NCBI GenBank assembly: GCA_947497905.1
Contig: CANMIH010000001.1
Location: 930,001-994,000, forward strand
DNA length: 64,000 nt
Origin: an uncultured Pelagimonas sp.
Lineage (GTDB): Bacteria; Pseudomonadota; Alphaproteobacteria; Rhodobacterales; Rhodobacteraceae
Reading direction: 5' to 3'
This document shows, piece after piece, positions 34,850 through 43,350 of the stretch. The notes under the pieces are model-generated. The model was not told where the DNA came from, did no database searches, and was given only the letters and a program-made list of their open reading frames with translations. The translations under genes and the position numbers were made by a program. How positions within the stretch are numbered: position 1 is the first letter of the stretch; the number at the start of each line of letters is the position of its first letter.

Positions 34850-36946
34850 ATGGCTTCAAATGAGGCCCCAGGTGTAGAGGTTCGTGAGATAGAAACGGCG
34901 TTGGGGCAGATGCCTGAGGCGCTGTTGGATCTGACCGATCAACTTCCTCTCTGGATCTGGCAAACCGACGCGGATCACAACTTCTCCTATTTCTCAGACA
35001 ATTTCGAGAAGATCACCGGCAAACCCAAATCATGGGCTCTGGGTCGGTCACGCAAGCTTATCTTGACCGAAACGGTCCGTCAAAACGCTCAGACGCTTCA
35101 ACATCTTGAAGATCTGGATAAACACGAGCGATTTGATAATTTCCTCTATCGCCATAGGTTTACCCCCGAAAAGTCCGATTGGATCCGCACCAGTGGTCTT
35201 CCTCTGTTCGACGAAAACAATGTTTTTAAAGGTTATCGCGGCACGGCGATGTTGGTCACCGAAGTTGCCGTAGGATCTAAACTTGCTCGCGAAGCTGAGA
35301 GTGAACTCTTTGAGCGCACAAGAGAACTTGAAGACATTATTGCACGGCGGACAAATGAGCTTGAGCAGTCCAATCACCTTTTGAATGAAATTCTGGAGGC
35401 AATGAGTGAGGGGATTATGGTCACCAGCGGCGAAAAAGGCGCCGGTGGGAATTCAATCCTGCGAACCAATCCTGCGTATCGGGCTCTGTTTGACCTGCAT
35501 GAAGATGATGTGCCCCCGAAGATGCTCATCCGAGATTTTCTCAAGTTGCTCGAAGAGCGCGGACAAGAAGTCCAGGTTCTTGAAAAATTTGAGACCGTCG
35601 AAGAGGCGATAGATTCAGGTCAACCTACGCTTATGCGCCTGTCCGGCAGTAACAAAATCTTCAATGCAACAGCGTCCAAGCGCCCTTCAGGGGGCTTGGT
35701 TATCATGCACTCGGATGTGTCTGATCTTCACGAAAGAAACCAAGCGCTTGAAAAAGCGCGGGACGCCGCAGAAGTCGCGAATAAGGCCAAGTCCAACTTC
35801 CTTGCAACCATGAGCCATGAGATCCGCACACCGATGAATGGCATTGTCGGAATGTCCGAGCTTCTGGCGGATACGTCCATGTCGACCGAACAAGAGGAAT
35901 ATGTCGAAACAATCCGCAGTTCTGCTTTGGCGTTAACGGGTTTGATTTCAGATATTCTGGACTTCTCAAAGATCGAAGCCGGTCGCATGACCATTCTTCC
36001 TGCGTCCTTTGATCTGCACCAATTGTTGCAGGAGGTCACCGACCTTATGAGGGCAATTGCCAGGGACAAGAACATCGAGCTCCGGCTTGAAATGTCAGAG
36101 GAGGTCCCGCGACGCGGTGTGACAGATGCCTTGCGGCTACGGCAGATCCTGTTGAATCTTCTCGGGAATGCGTTGAAATTTACCGAAGATGGCAATGTGA
36201 CCCTGTGGGTTACCGGTCGTTCGGACCTATGTCTTCAGATCATCGACACCGGTGTCGGGATCCCGGCAGATCAGATCGATGATATTTTTGTGCCCTTTGA
36301 GCAAGCGCAAACAGGACATGCGCGCCGCTTTGAGGGAACCGGACTTGGTTTGTCGATCACGCAGGAATTGATCACGTCGATGGGCGGTTCCATCGGCCTG
36401 ACCTCCGAGGTTGGACAAGGCACGATCGTTACGGTTCAACTGCCTTTGGAAGAAACTGCGGATGAGGTCGGAGAGACCGATGGCGTGACTAGCGGCAAAG
36501 GTCTTCGGCTTGATGAAATTCGTGTTCTATTGGTGGAAGACAACATCACAAACCAATTGGTGGCACAGCGCATGCTTGAAAGGCAGGGCGCCACAGTTGA
36601 TGTGGCCCACAATGGTCAAGAGGCCGTCGCGCTATTTCATCCAAGCCTTTTCGATGTCGTTCTGATGGACATGTCGATGCCAGTCATGACGGGCGTAGAA
36701 GCAAGCCGTGCGATTCGAGAGAGGCAGCAGAAAGAAAACTGGTGCCATCGACCGATCATCGCCCTGACCGGCAATGCCTTTCGGCAGGATGAACAAGAGG
36801 CGCTGGCAGCCGGTATGGATGGGTTTTTGACCAAACCGATTGCGCGAGATCCGTTGCTGCGATGCATACACAGACACCTGCGCCGTGACCCACCCTATGA
36901 TAAGGGATCTGCAGCTGGGAGATCGAACCTGCCTCCGACACCATAA
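34850..36946 (+). CDS. PAS-domain hybrid sensor histidine kinase with receiver domain
   Basis: A 698-residue soluble hybrid kinase. In order: PAS (about 30-140, PLWIWQTDADHNFSYFSDNFEKI, of which only the first part is diagnostic), a coiled coil (about 145-180), a second PAS-like region (about 185-300), HisKA with phosphoacceptor His in LATMSHEIRTPMNG (about 323), HATPase (GTGLGLSIT, about 500), and a C-terminal receiver with acceptor Asp in VLMDMSMPV (about 606). No membrane segment is seen, so it senses an intracellular signal. AGGGTGGG precedes the ATG. No partner regulator or Hpt gene is adjacent. It sits between ilvH and ilvI on the opposite strand. Confidence 0.93.
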   Translation: MASNEAPGVEVREIETALGQMPEALLDLTDQLPLWIWQTDADHNFSYFSDNFEKITGKPKSWALGRSRKLILTETVRQNAQTLQHLEDLDKHERFDNFLYRHRFTPEKSDWIRTSGLPLFDENNVFKGYRGTAMLVTEVAVGSKLAREAESELFERTRELEDIIARRTNELEQSNHLLNEILEAMSEGIMVTSGEKGAGGNSILRTNPAYRALFDLHEDDVPPKMLIRDFLKLLEERGQEVQVLEKFETVEEAIDSGQPTLMRLSGSNKIFNATASKRPSGGLVIMHSDVSDLHERNQALEKARDAAEVANKAKSNFLATMSHEIRTPMNGIVGMSELLADTSMSTEQEEYVETIRSSALALTGLISDILDFSKIEAGRMTILPASFDLHQLLQEVTDLMRAIARDKNIELRLEMSEEVPRRGVTDALRLRQILLNLLGNALKFTEDGNVTLWVTGRSDLCLQIIDTGVGIPADQIDDIFVPFEQAQTGHARRFEGTGLGLSITQELITSMGGSIGLTSEVGQGTIVTVQLPLEETADEVGETDGVTSGKGLRLDEIRVLLVEDNITNQLVAQRMLERQGATVDVAHNGQEAVALFHPSLFDVVLMDMSMPVMTGVEASRAIRERQQKENWCHRPIIALTGNAFRQDEQEALAAGMDGFLTKPIARDPLLRCIHRHLRRDPPYDKGSAAGRSNLPPTP

Positions 36947-36975
36947 AAAAACCCGCAGTTTCCTGCGGGTTTTTC
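36945..36975. terminator. Bidirectional terminator between the hybrid kinase and ilvI
   Basis: The stem ACCCGCAG/CTGCGGGT with a TTTC loop is flanked by a run of A on one side and TTTT on the other. Confidence 0.9.
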
Positions 36976-36998
36976 TCATCTTTGCGTTCGTTGATCTT

Positions 36999-38753
36999 TT
37001 AGACCAGAACCGCGCCGGTGTCGCCAATCGCGCCTTCGGTCGAGGCTTCACCCAGCAGCATTTTGTTGTGCGGGGCGCCCGATGGGATCATCGGGAAGCA
37101 ATTTTCGTGCTTTTCAACCAAACAGTCAAAGATAACCGGGCCATCGTAGTTGATCATTTCCATGATCGCGTCATCGAGATCTGCCGGATCACTACAGATG
37201 ATCCCTTTGGCACCAAAGGCCTCTGCAAGCTTTACAAAGTCAGGCAGGGATTCAGACCAGCTGTGCGAATAGCGTTCACCGTGCAGCAGTTCCTGCCATT
37301 GACGCACCATGCCCAAACGTTCGTTGTTCAGGATAAACTGTTTCACCGGCAGGCGATATTGAACCGCTGTGCCCATCTCTTGCATGTTCATCAGCCACGA
37401 CGCTTCGCCAGCCACGTTCACGACCAGCGCGTCGGGGTGGGCGATCTGCACACCAATCGACGCCGGGAAACCATAGCCCATGGTGCCCAAACCGCCCGAG
37501 GTCATCCAGCGATTGGGGTCTTCGAACCCAAGGAACTGTGCGGCCCACATCTGGTGCTGGCCCACTTCGGTGGTCACGTAACGGTCCATGCCCTTGGTCA
37601 GAGCTTCAAATCGCTGAAGGGCGTATTGCGGTTTGATAACCTTGCCCTTTTGCGAGAACTTGAGGCAGTCTTCTTTTTTCCACTCTTCGGTCTGGGCTGA
37701 CCAGCGCGCCAGTGCCTCGCGGTTTACTTTCCGACCACGGGCTTTCCAGATCCGCAACACGTCTTCCAGAACATGCGCGATGTCACCCACAATCGGAATA
37801 TCGGTTTTGATCACCTTGTTGATCGAACTGGGATCAATGTCGATATGAGCTTTGATCGAGTTCGGGCTAAAGGCATCCAGACGGCCGGTGATGCGGTCAT
37901 CAAAGCGAGCGCCGACGTTGATCATCAAGTCACAGCCGTGCATGGCAAGGTTGGCTTCATAGAGGCCATGCATACCGAGCATGCCAAGCCAATGTTTGCC
38001 AGAGGCAGGGTAGGCACCAAGACCCATCAGGGTCGAGGTGATTGGAATGCCCGTGGCCTCTACCAATTCACGCAAAAGCTGCGACGCTGCTGGGCCGGAA
38101 TTGATAACACCACCGCCGGTGTAGAACACCGGGCGCTCTGCGTTTTCAATGGCCTCAACCAGTTGAGTGATGGTTTCCTGATCACCTTTGACCTGCGGCT
38201 GATAATGCGCGGTGTTGGCGGATTGTTTGGGCTGATACTCGGCGCTGGCGAACTGAACGTCTTTTGGGATGTCGATCAGAACCGGACCGGGACGGCCCGA
38301 TGTAGCCACATGGAAGGCCTCGTGAATGGTTTCCGACAGACGGTCTGTTTCTTTAACGAGCCAATTGTTCTTGGTGCAAGGACGGGTGATGCCTACGGTG
38401 TCGGCCTCTTGGAAGGCGTCCGAGCCGATCATAAAGGTCGGCACCTGACCGGTGAGAACAACAAGAGGGATCGAGTCCAACAGCGCATCGGTCAGGCCGG
38501 TCACCGCATTGGTGGCACCGGGGCCGGAGGTGACAAGCACAACACCGGGTTTGCCAGTTGACCGGGCATAGCCTTCAGCGGCGTGAACCGCACCCTGTTC
38601 GTGGCGCACCAAAATGTGACGAATGTCATTTTGCTGAAAGATCTCATCGTAAATCGGTAGGACAGCCCCGCCAGGGTATCCGAACACGACGTCCACACCC
38701 TGATCTTTAAGGGCCTGAACCACCATTTTCGCTCCGGTCATCTGACGTGTCAT
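36999..38753 (-). CDS. ilvI: Acetolactate synthase large (catalytic) subunit
   Basis: This ThDP- and FAD-dependent enzyme makes acetolactate or acetohydroxybutyrate, the first common step of valine, leucine and isoleucine synthesis. The 584-residue protein shows the catalytic Glu in LVRHEQGAVHAAEGYAR (about 50), GVVLVTSGPGATN, the FAD-domain region PITSTLMGLGAYP and the ThDP-binding region around VAGEASWLMNMQEM. The start at 38753 has GGAG upstream; the in-frame extension to 38771 adds six residues without a site. Expression is very likely controlled by the attenuator immediately upstream (38795-38894). Confidence 0.96.
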   Translation of the reverse strand: MTRQMTGAKMVVQALKDQGVDVVFGYPGGAVLPIYDEIFQQNDIRHILVRHEQGAVHAAEGYARSTGKPGVVLVTSGPGATNAVTGLTDALLDSIPLVVLTGQVPTFMIGSDAFQEADTVGITRPCTKNNWLVKETDRLSETIHEAFHVATSGRPGPVLIDIPKDVQFASAEYQPKQSANTAHYQPQVKGDQETITQLVEAIENAERPVFYTGGGVINSGPAASQLLRELVEATGIPITSTLMGLGAYPASGKHWLGMLGMHGLYEANLAMHGCDLMINVGARFDDRITGRLDAFSPNSIKAHIDIDPSSINKVIKTDIPIVGDIAHVLEDVLRIWKARGRKVNREALARWSAQTEEWKKEDCLKFSQKGKVIKPQYALQRFEALTKGMDRYVTTEVGQHQMWAAQFLGFEDPNRWMTSGGLGTMGYGFPASIGVQIAHPDALVVNVAGEASWLMNMQEMGTAVQYRLPVKQFILNNERLGMVRQWQELLHGERYSHSWSESLPDFVKLAEAFGAKGIICSDPADLDDAIMEMINYDGPVIFDCLVEKHENCFPMIPSGAPHNKMLLGEASTEGAIGDTGAVLV

Positions 38754-38794
38754 TGTTCCATCTCCGTTCACGACACAAAATTATGTACACATAC

Positions 38795-38863
38795 AAAAAA
38801 GCCCCCGAAGAGTTTCGGGGGCGCATGGGTCCTATTCAGGGGTCCGTTACCGGTCCATGCGCC
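38795..38863 (-). promoter_or_regulatory. Transcription attenuator of ilvI (terminator and antiterminator)
   Basis: On the minus strand the terminator is GCCCCCGAA/TTCGGGGGC (38801-38822, 4-nt loop) followed by six T (38800-38795). Two nine-base segments, 38855-38863 and 38820-38828, are perfectly complementary (GGCGCATGG with CCATGCGCC), and the second covers the first three bases of the terminator's 5' arm, so the two folds exclude each other. The 38855-38863 segment begins about 7 nt beyond the Leu-Val-Val-Ile-Val codons of the leader peptide, as expected for ribosome-stalling control. The sequences are direct observation; regulation is inferred from the classical trp/ilv attenuation model. 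Confidence 0.85.
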
Positions 38864-38894
38864 TATTTCTCACAATGACGACTAGGGCGTCCAT
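38847..38894 (-). CDS. ilvI leader peptide
   Basis: A 15-residue ORF, MDALVVIVRNRRMDR, preceded by AAGGAG (38907-38902) with seven bases of spacing. Residues 4-8 are Leu-Val-Val-Ile-Val, codons for exactly the three branched-chain amino acids. The stop lies before the attenuator terminator, and the ORF is too short for routine gene calling. Its codons overlap the antiterminator segment, so a ribosome that finishes translation would mask that segment and allow termination, while one stalled at the control codons would leave it free. Confidence 0.85.
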   Translation of the reverse strand: MDALVVIVRNRRMDR

Positions 38895-38920
38895 GCTTAA
38901 GCTCCTTGATGCGTGCGCGG

Positions 38921-38949
38921 AAACTATGGGACCGGGGGCAGGGCGTCAA
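38921..38949 (-). promoter_or_regulatory. Sigma-70-type promoter of the ilvI leader
   Basis: TTGACG (38949-38944) and TAGTTT (38926-38921) are spaced by exactly 17 bp, placing transcription start near 38914, about 7 nt before the leader's Shine-Dalgarno and about 160 nt before ilvI. Confidence 0.7.
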
Positions 38950-39225
38950 CCTCGAAAACAGGAGAAATATGCCGCGGGTGCAAAATTGTTTTCCGGTTAT
39001 TGCGCGCAGTGGGGGGAAATCGGACATTTTCGGAAAGAATTTGAAAGATGGGCGTAACGGATTAGGTGTGCGTGACGGAAAATTGCGCTGAGGGTGCGAA
39101 CAACCCCGCCAGAAAAGTTCAAGGTGTTGCACAAATCCTGCGCAAAGATGCACAGAGTTAGGATTTGAAGTTCGGACCGTTCGCCGTCACAACCCCCATA
39201 GAGCGTCTTAGAAAAGGAGCCTCTC

Positions 39226-39324
39226 ATGCTGCGCAGTCACAAATTCCGCGATTTCAATTCCTGCAAAGCAGTGTCGCTGATCGCTTTGATGCTTGTTGTC
39301 ACTGCACTACAGGCCACTGCCTAA
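39226..39324 (+). CDS. 32-residue membrane or secreted micropeptide
   Basis: A very short ORF with a strong ribosome site (AAAAGGAG, five bases upstream of the ATG at 39226). The sequence has a charged N-terminus (MLRSHKFRDFNSCKAV) and a single hydrophobic stretch (SLIALMLVVTALQATA) ending at a signal-peptidase-like ATA. It resembles the N-terminal half of the protein encoded at 39507 (shared RDF, KA, and hydrophobic segment), so the two may be paralogues or the shorter one may be a degraded copy. Too small for a function assignment. Confidence 0.5.
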   Translation: MLRSHKFRDFNSCKAVSLIALMLVVTALQATA

Positions 39325-39506
39325 TTCCAACTTGTCCAGTCGGGATTGCCTAACCATGGCAAATTGCTGCCGATTTTGCGGTGGGGCGGCAAGATATGGC
39401 CAGATGTTGCGGTGATTGCAACAATCGCGCGCGCCAACGTGAATTGTCATGCGTAGGTGAAATCTGCCAATATACAAGCAGGTTGATCCAGAAAGGGAGC
39501 AGCACC

Positions 39507-39713
39507 ATGGCACGACATATCTTCTACCGCGACTTCACGCCTCTAAAGGCTGCAGCGTTGACTGTGTTGATTGCAGTTGCCGCCATGGCCGGTGAAGCGG
39601 AAACCACTGCAACAAACGACATTGACAATGTCTCGGGGAAAATGCGGTTGATCCCAGCTGTGTTTGAAGCCTTCATCAACTGCGACAAGACCGTCGAAGG
39701 TATTGAGCTCTGA
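39507..39713 (+). CDS. Small exported protein with RDF-type signal sequence
   Basis: A 68-residue protein with AAAGGGAG upstream of ATG 39507. The N-terminus (MARHIFYRDFTPLKAAALTV) leads into a hydrophobic segment LIAVAAMAGEA that looks like a signal peptide. The mature remainder (about 37 residues) is polar, with FIPAV-like and INCDKTVEGIEL segments. I do not recognise a family. Its beginning parallels the 32-residue peptide at 39226. A terminator follows at 39742, so the gene or pair is a compact unit. Confidence 0.6.
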   Translation: MARHIFYRDFTPLKAAALTVLIAVAAMAGEAETTATNDIDNVSGKMRLIPAVFEAFINCDKTVEGIEL

Positions 39714-39741
39714 GAGGATAATCAGATTACAGGTCTCGATC

Positions 39742-39768
39742 AGGGCGGGTTTCCCGCCTTTTCTTTTG
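39742..39768 (+). terminator. Rho-independent terminator after the small exported protein gene
   Basis: The stem AGGGCGGG/CCCGCCTT with a TTT loop is followed by TTCTTTT. It lies between convergent genes. Confidence 0.85.
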
Positions 39769-39776
39769 CCTGGTGT

Positions 39777-40412
39777 TTATCTGATCCCACCTTGCAAGAC
39801 ACCATGTTCTAGAGCGTAGCGGGTCAGGCCTGCGGTTGAACTGATCCCAAGCTTGCGCTTGAGGTTCTTTCGATGCGTTTCGACGGTCCTGACGGAAATA
39901 TCCAGTTCCAGCGCCACATCTTTGTTCGATTTACCCTGCGCCAGCTGTAGCAAAACCGTTTGTTCGCGGTTGGTCAGCTGTTCACGTGCATTTATCTGGG
40001 GTTCAAGGGCGCCCTCTGCTCCGGTGCACAGATACCTTTCACCTGCAATCACCGCATCAACGGCGGTTTTGATCTCATCTGTGGGCACATCTTTGAGGAC
40101 GTAGCCGCGCGCGCCATGAGACAGTGCAGTGGTGATGTATTCCGGTGAATCGTGCATCGACAAGATGAGGATGCGTGTTTCAGGCGCCCGTTCGAGGATC
40201 ATCTCGGTTGCCGACAGCCCGCCCAGACCCGGCATATTCAAATCCATCAAGATCACATCGGGACGCAATTCAGTGAGCTGGTCAATCATGGCCTGACCAT
40301 CTGACAGTGTCGCAACCACATCAATGTCGTCATAACTCTCAAGGATCGCTTCGATCCCTTCGGCTACCATGGGATGATCGTCTACTACGACAACACGGGT
40401 CTTCTGAGTCAT
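39777..40412 (-). CDS. NarL/FixJ-type response regulator
   Basis: A 211-residue two-domain regulator: receiver domain with acidic pair at VVVVDDHP (about 11), phosphoacceptor Asp57 in VILMDLNMPG and the switch lysine in YVLKDVP, then a LuxR-type HTH (LTNREQTVLLQLAQGKSNKD, about 145, through RTVETHRKNLKRKLGI). It is the obvious partner of the histidine kinase gene, whose 3' end it overlaps by four bases (ATGA). Divergence from the TRAP transporter genes 1.7 kb away suggests they may be targets. Confidence 0.94.
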   Translation of the reverse strand: MTQKTRVVVVDDHPMVAEGIEAILESYDDIDVVATLSDGQAMIDQLTELRPDVILMDLNMPGLGGLSATEMILERAPETRILILSMHDSPEYITTALSHGARGYVLKDVPTDEIKTAVDAVIAGERYLCTGAEGALEPQINAREQLTNREQTVLLQLAQGKSNKDVALELDISVRTVETHRKNLKRKLGISSTAGLTRYALEHGVLQGGIR

Positions 40413-41836
40413 GCCTTGGCCTTTGACTGCGGGTCTTTGTCTTGCGGGGGTAACATATGTGCTAGGGGCAACCTGGCTTCTATCACGGTACCGGACTTTG
40501 AAGAGAGGACACGGAGGTGCCCGCCAATCTGTTCCATACGTTCTTGCATATTCCGCAATCCAATACCATGCCCATCCCCCTTGGGGGCCTGTTCGACGCC
40601 ACAGCCATCGTCCGAGATGTGCAGAGTGGCCCCAGCGCGGTGCCCGCGCAGGTCTACCAGAACCTGTGTTGCCCCCGAATGGCGTTCAATGTTGGTCAGT
40701 GCCTCTTGTGCAATGCGATAGAGCGCAATTTTCGCTTCCTGGCTCAGCCGGTTGCGAAAAACCACGGTGTTGAATTGAGTGTCGATCCCGGTTCGAACCC
40801 GAAAATCGTCTGCAAGGGCTTTGATTGCGGGGCCAAGACCTAGGTCATCGAGCACACCGGGGCGAAGATCGCGGCTGATGCGTCGCACTTCCTGAATGGC
40901 GTCTCCGAGGTTCTCAATCCCATTTTCCAATGTATCTTCAGCGCGCGGGTCCTCTTGACGGATGCGCCGTCGAGCAAGGTCGAGAGCGAATTTCACCCCG
41001 ACCAAGATCTGACTGATCCCATCATGCAACTCACGAGCCACGCGCCCGCGCTCTTCCTCTTGGGCATCAAACACGCGTTGGGTCAGTTCCTTCAGCTTAG
41101 CATCCGCCAGTCGCCGTTCACGAATGTTGATGAACAACCCGGAGGCAAAGACCAGAAACAGAGCGGCCAAGGTGATCCCCCCAATATAAAGAAAGGTCTG
41201 GCGAACGCGCGCTTCCACCTCGGCCTTTGAGGCCGCAACCGTGGCCACAACGTCATCTATAAAGACACCGGTACCAACAGCCCATCTCCAGGACGGGAAC
41301 GAGGTGACATAGGTGATCATATGGGCATCCTCGCCAGTTGAGGGTTTGGGCCACATATGTTCAACATAACCGGCACCTTGCCGCGCGGTTTCGATAAAAC
41401 TTGCCACCACCAGCTTGCCCGAGCTGTCGCGATGATCGATCCAGTTCTTGTTGATCAGATCGGTCTGACGCGGGGACACGAGATTTGTACCATCATATTC
41501 ATAGACAAAGAAAAAGCCTTCATCGCCATAGATCATCGCGGCGAGGATCTGCATGATTTGTTCTTTGGCATCCTGATCATTGGGATCTGCCGAACCATAG
41601 ACAAAATGAAATCCATTCCGTGCCTGGGTCACATAGTTCCGCAATTCACGCTTTTTCGCTTCGATCAACTGGGTTTCAAGGCTCTGAATCTCACGATCTG
41701 CCAGTGCACGCGACTGGACCGCCACCAGAAAAGCGATGGCGGACACCGCAAGGATGAGCGGGACAGAGGCCAAAAGAAACAACTTTTGGCCGTATGAGAT
41801 AGGGATCCGAGGTCGTTGCCGGGTCATGGGCTGCAT
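40409..41836 (-). CDS. Cache-domain histidine kinase (HisKA_3 type)
   Basis: A 475-residue membrane sensor kinase. TM1 (LFLLASVPLILAVSAIAFLV), a periplasmic single Cache-type domain (YGDEGFFFVYEYDGTNLV, WIDHRDSSGKLVVASFIETA, MITYVTSFPSWRWAVGTGVF), TM2 (FLYIGGITLAALFLVFASGL), then HisKA_3 with His in RVARELHDGISQILVG and a HATPase (GHGIGLRNMQERMEQIGG). sCache_2-type domains are known to bind small carboxylates. The start is uncertain: ATG at 41836 or 41827, or TTG at 41857, none with a clear ribosome site. It overlaps its regulator by four bases and faces the TRAP transporter genes. Confidence 0.9.
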   Translation of the reverse strand: MQPMTRQRPRIPISYGQKLFLLASVPLILAVSAIAFLVAVQSRALADREIQSLETQLIEAKKRELRNYVTQARNGFHFVYGSADPNDQDAKEQIMQILAAMIYGDEGFFFVYEYDGTNLVSPRQTDLINKNWIDHRDSSGKLVVASFIETARQGAGYVEHMWPKPSTGEDAHMITYVTSFPSWRWAVGTGVFIDDVVATVAASKAEVEARVRQTFLYIGGITLAALFLVFASGLFINIRERRLADAKLKELTQRVFDAQEEERGRVARELHDGISQILVGVKFALDLARRRIRQEDPRAEDTLENGIENLGDAIQEVRRISRDLRPGVLDDLGLGPAIKALADDFRVRTGIDTQFNTVVFRNRLSQEAKIALYRIAQEALTNIERHSGATQVLVDLRGHRAGATLHISDDGCGVEQAPKGDGHGIGLRNMQERMEQIGGHLRVLSSKSGTVIEARLPLAHMLPPQDKDPQSKAKA

Positions 41837-42136
41837 AGAAAGCAGGTTGAGGTGCAAATCGAAAGGGCTAAGTGGTCATTTGTGCATCACCACACCCTGC
41901 GTCACAATCTTTGGGTTAGTTTAGGAACTGGAAACTACCTTTTGCCGAGATTTTCGCTCTTTTGGAGTGGAATATTGGTCGAGGATTATAGCCAATTCAC
42001 CGCAAAAGGACCGTTTTTTGCGCATTCTACGTAGCACTGGGTATTTTATTGCGTGCCAAGCCTGCCTAGTCTGCGATCACCTGAAACGATCCGCATGTGG
42101 TGGGGAGCCACGTGCATCCAATATGGGAGGATATCC

Positions 42137-43225
42137 ATGGATCGCCGTTCATTCCTTAAGGCATCGACTGTCGGTGCAGGCGCAGCAGCAGCAGCGTCGA
42201 CTCTGGCAGCTCCGGCCTACGCTCAGGGCAAGCGCACCCTGACCATGGTCACCTCGTGGCCACGTGGCTTTGCTGTTCTTGATGACGCAGCCAGCTACAT
42301 GGAAAAAATGGTTGCTGAGATGTCCGATGGCAGCCTGACCATCGACAAAAAAGCTCCGGGCGAGCTTGTTGGCGCTCTGGAAGTCTTCGACGCTGTGTCG
42401 TCGGGCCAGGCCGACATGTATCACTCGGCTGACTATTACTACATCGGTCAGCACCCAGGTTACGCCTATTTCACCGCAGTTCCCTTCGGCGGCACCGCTC
42501 AGGAAGTATCGAACTGGTACTACCACGGTGGCGGCGAGCAGCTGCACGACGAACTGGGCGAAATCTTCAACCTGAAAGGCCTGCTGGCCGGTAACTCGGG
42601 TTCGCAGTCGGGCGGTTGGTTCCGTAAAGAAATCAACTCGGCAGACGACTTCAACGGTCTGAAATTCCGTATGCCAGGTCTGGGCGGCAAAGTGCTGACC
42701 AAACTGGGCGCATCGGTTCAGAACATCCCAGGTGGCGAACTGTACCAGGCGCTGTCGTCGGGTGCTCTGGACGGTCTGGAGTGGGTTGGCCCGATGGCTG
42801 ACGAACGCGCCGGCTTCCAGGAAGTTGCAAAAGTTTACTACACTGCGGGCTTCCACGAGCCAGGTTCGGCTCTGGCGTCGTCGGTTAACCTTGACGTCTG
42901 GAATGAACTGTCGGACCAGCACAAAGCGATCCTGCGTTACGCTTCGATGGCCACCACTCAGTTCCAGCTGGCAGAAACTCTGTCGAACAACGGTGCTGCT
43001 CTGGCCCGTCTGCAGGCTCAGGGTGTGAAAACTCTGCAGTTCTCGGACGATGTTTGGGATGCCTTCGGTCGCGCGTCGGCAGAAGTCATGGACGAAAACA
43101 TGGGCGACGAGCTGTTTGCGAAAATCCGCACATCGTTCGAAGCTTCGCTGGCAAACTCGGCGGCTTGGATCAACAAGTCGGACGGTTACTACGTACAGCA
43201 GCGCGTTCGCGTTCTGGGTGGCTAA
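42137..43225 (+). CDS. TRAP transporter substrate-binding protein (DctP family, TakP-like)
   Basis: A 362-residue periplasmic binding protein exported by the Tat route (twin arginine in MDRRSFLKAS). Blocks such as ALEVFDAVSSGQADMYH, GNSGSQSGGWFRKEINSADD and DGLEWVGPMADERAGF resemble Rhodobacter TakP, a 2-oxo-acid binder, so a 2-oxo or related monocarboxylate ligand is a reasonable guess. GGGAGG six bases upstream sets the start at 42137; the longer frame from 42053 has no such site. Codon use is strongly biased (many CTG, TCG, AAC, GGT), as expected of a highly expressed gene. A terminator separates it from the permease genes. Confidence 0.93.
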   Translation: MDRRSFLKASTVGAGAAAAASTLAAPAYAQGKRTLTMVTSWPRGFAVLDDAASYMEKMVAEMSDGSLTIDKKAPGELVGALEVFDAVSSGQADMYHSADYYYIGQHPGYAYFTAVPFGGTAQEVSNWYYHGGGEQLHDELGEIFNLKGLLAGNSGSQSGGWFRKEINSADDFNGLKFRMPGLGGKVLTKLGASVQNIPGGELYQALSSGALDGLEWVGPMADERAGFQEVAKVYYTAGFHEPGSALASSVNLDVWNELSDQHKAILRYASMATTQFQLAETLSNNGAALARLQAQGVKTLQFSDDVWDAFGRASAEVMDENMGDELFAKIRTSFEASLANSAAWINKSDGYYVQQRVRVLGG

Positions 43226-43243
43226 ACCAAGCCAACGACCATC

Positions 43244-43274
43244 AAAAGGCCCCTGCAAGTCGGGGGCCTTTCTC
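43244..43274 (+). terminator. Intercistronic terminator between binding protein and permease genes
   Basis: The stem AAAGGCCCC/GGGGCCTTT with an eight-to-nine-base loop is followed by CTCT. Partial read-through would give high binding-protein and low permease expression. Confidence 0.78.
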
Positions 43275-43350
43275 TATAGGGCGGAAGGCAGTGTCACCCG
43301 CCCGAACCTGAGACACGAACCGGGCCAACCCGGGTCACAAGGGGGACATC

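Noticed and set aside
38969-39091. A 40-codon ORF with AGGAG four bases upstream
   Set aside because: It overlaps the ilvI promoter region, has no recognisable features and a very short spacing; probably chance.
39359-39418. A 19-codon ORF with a CxxC pair (MANCCRFCGGAARYG...)
   Set aside because: No ribosome site and no terminal signal; too short to separate from chance.
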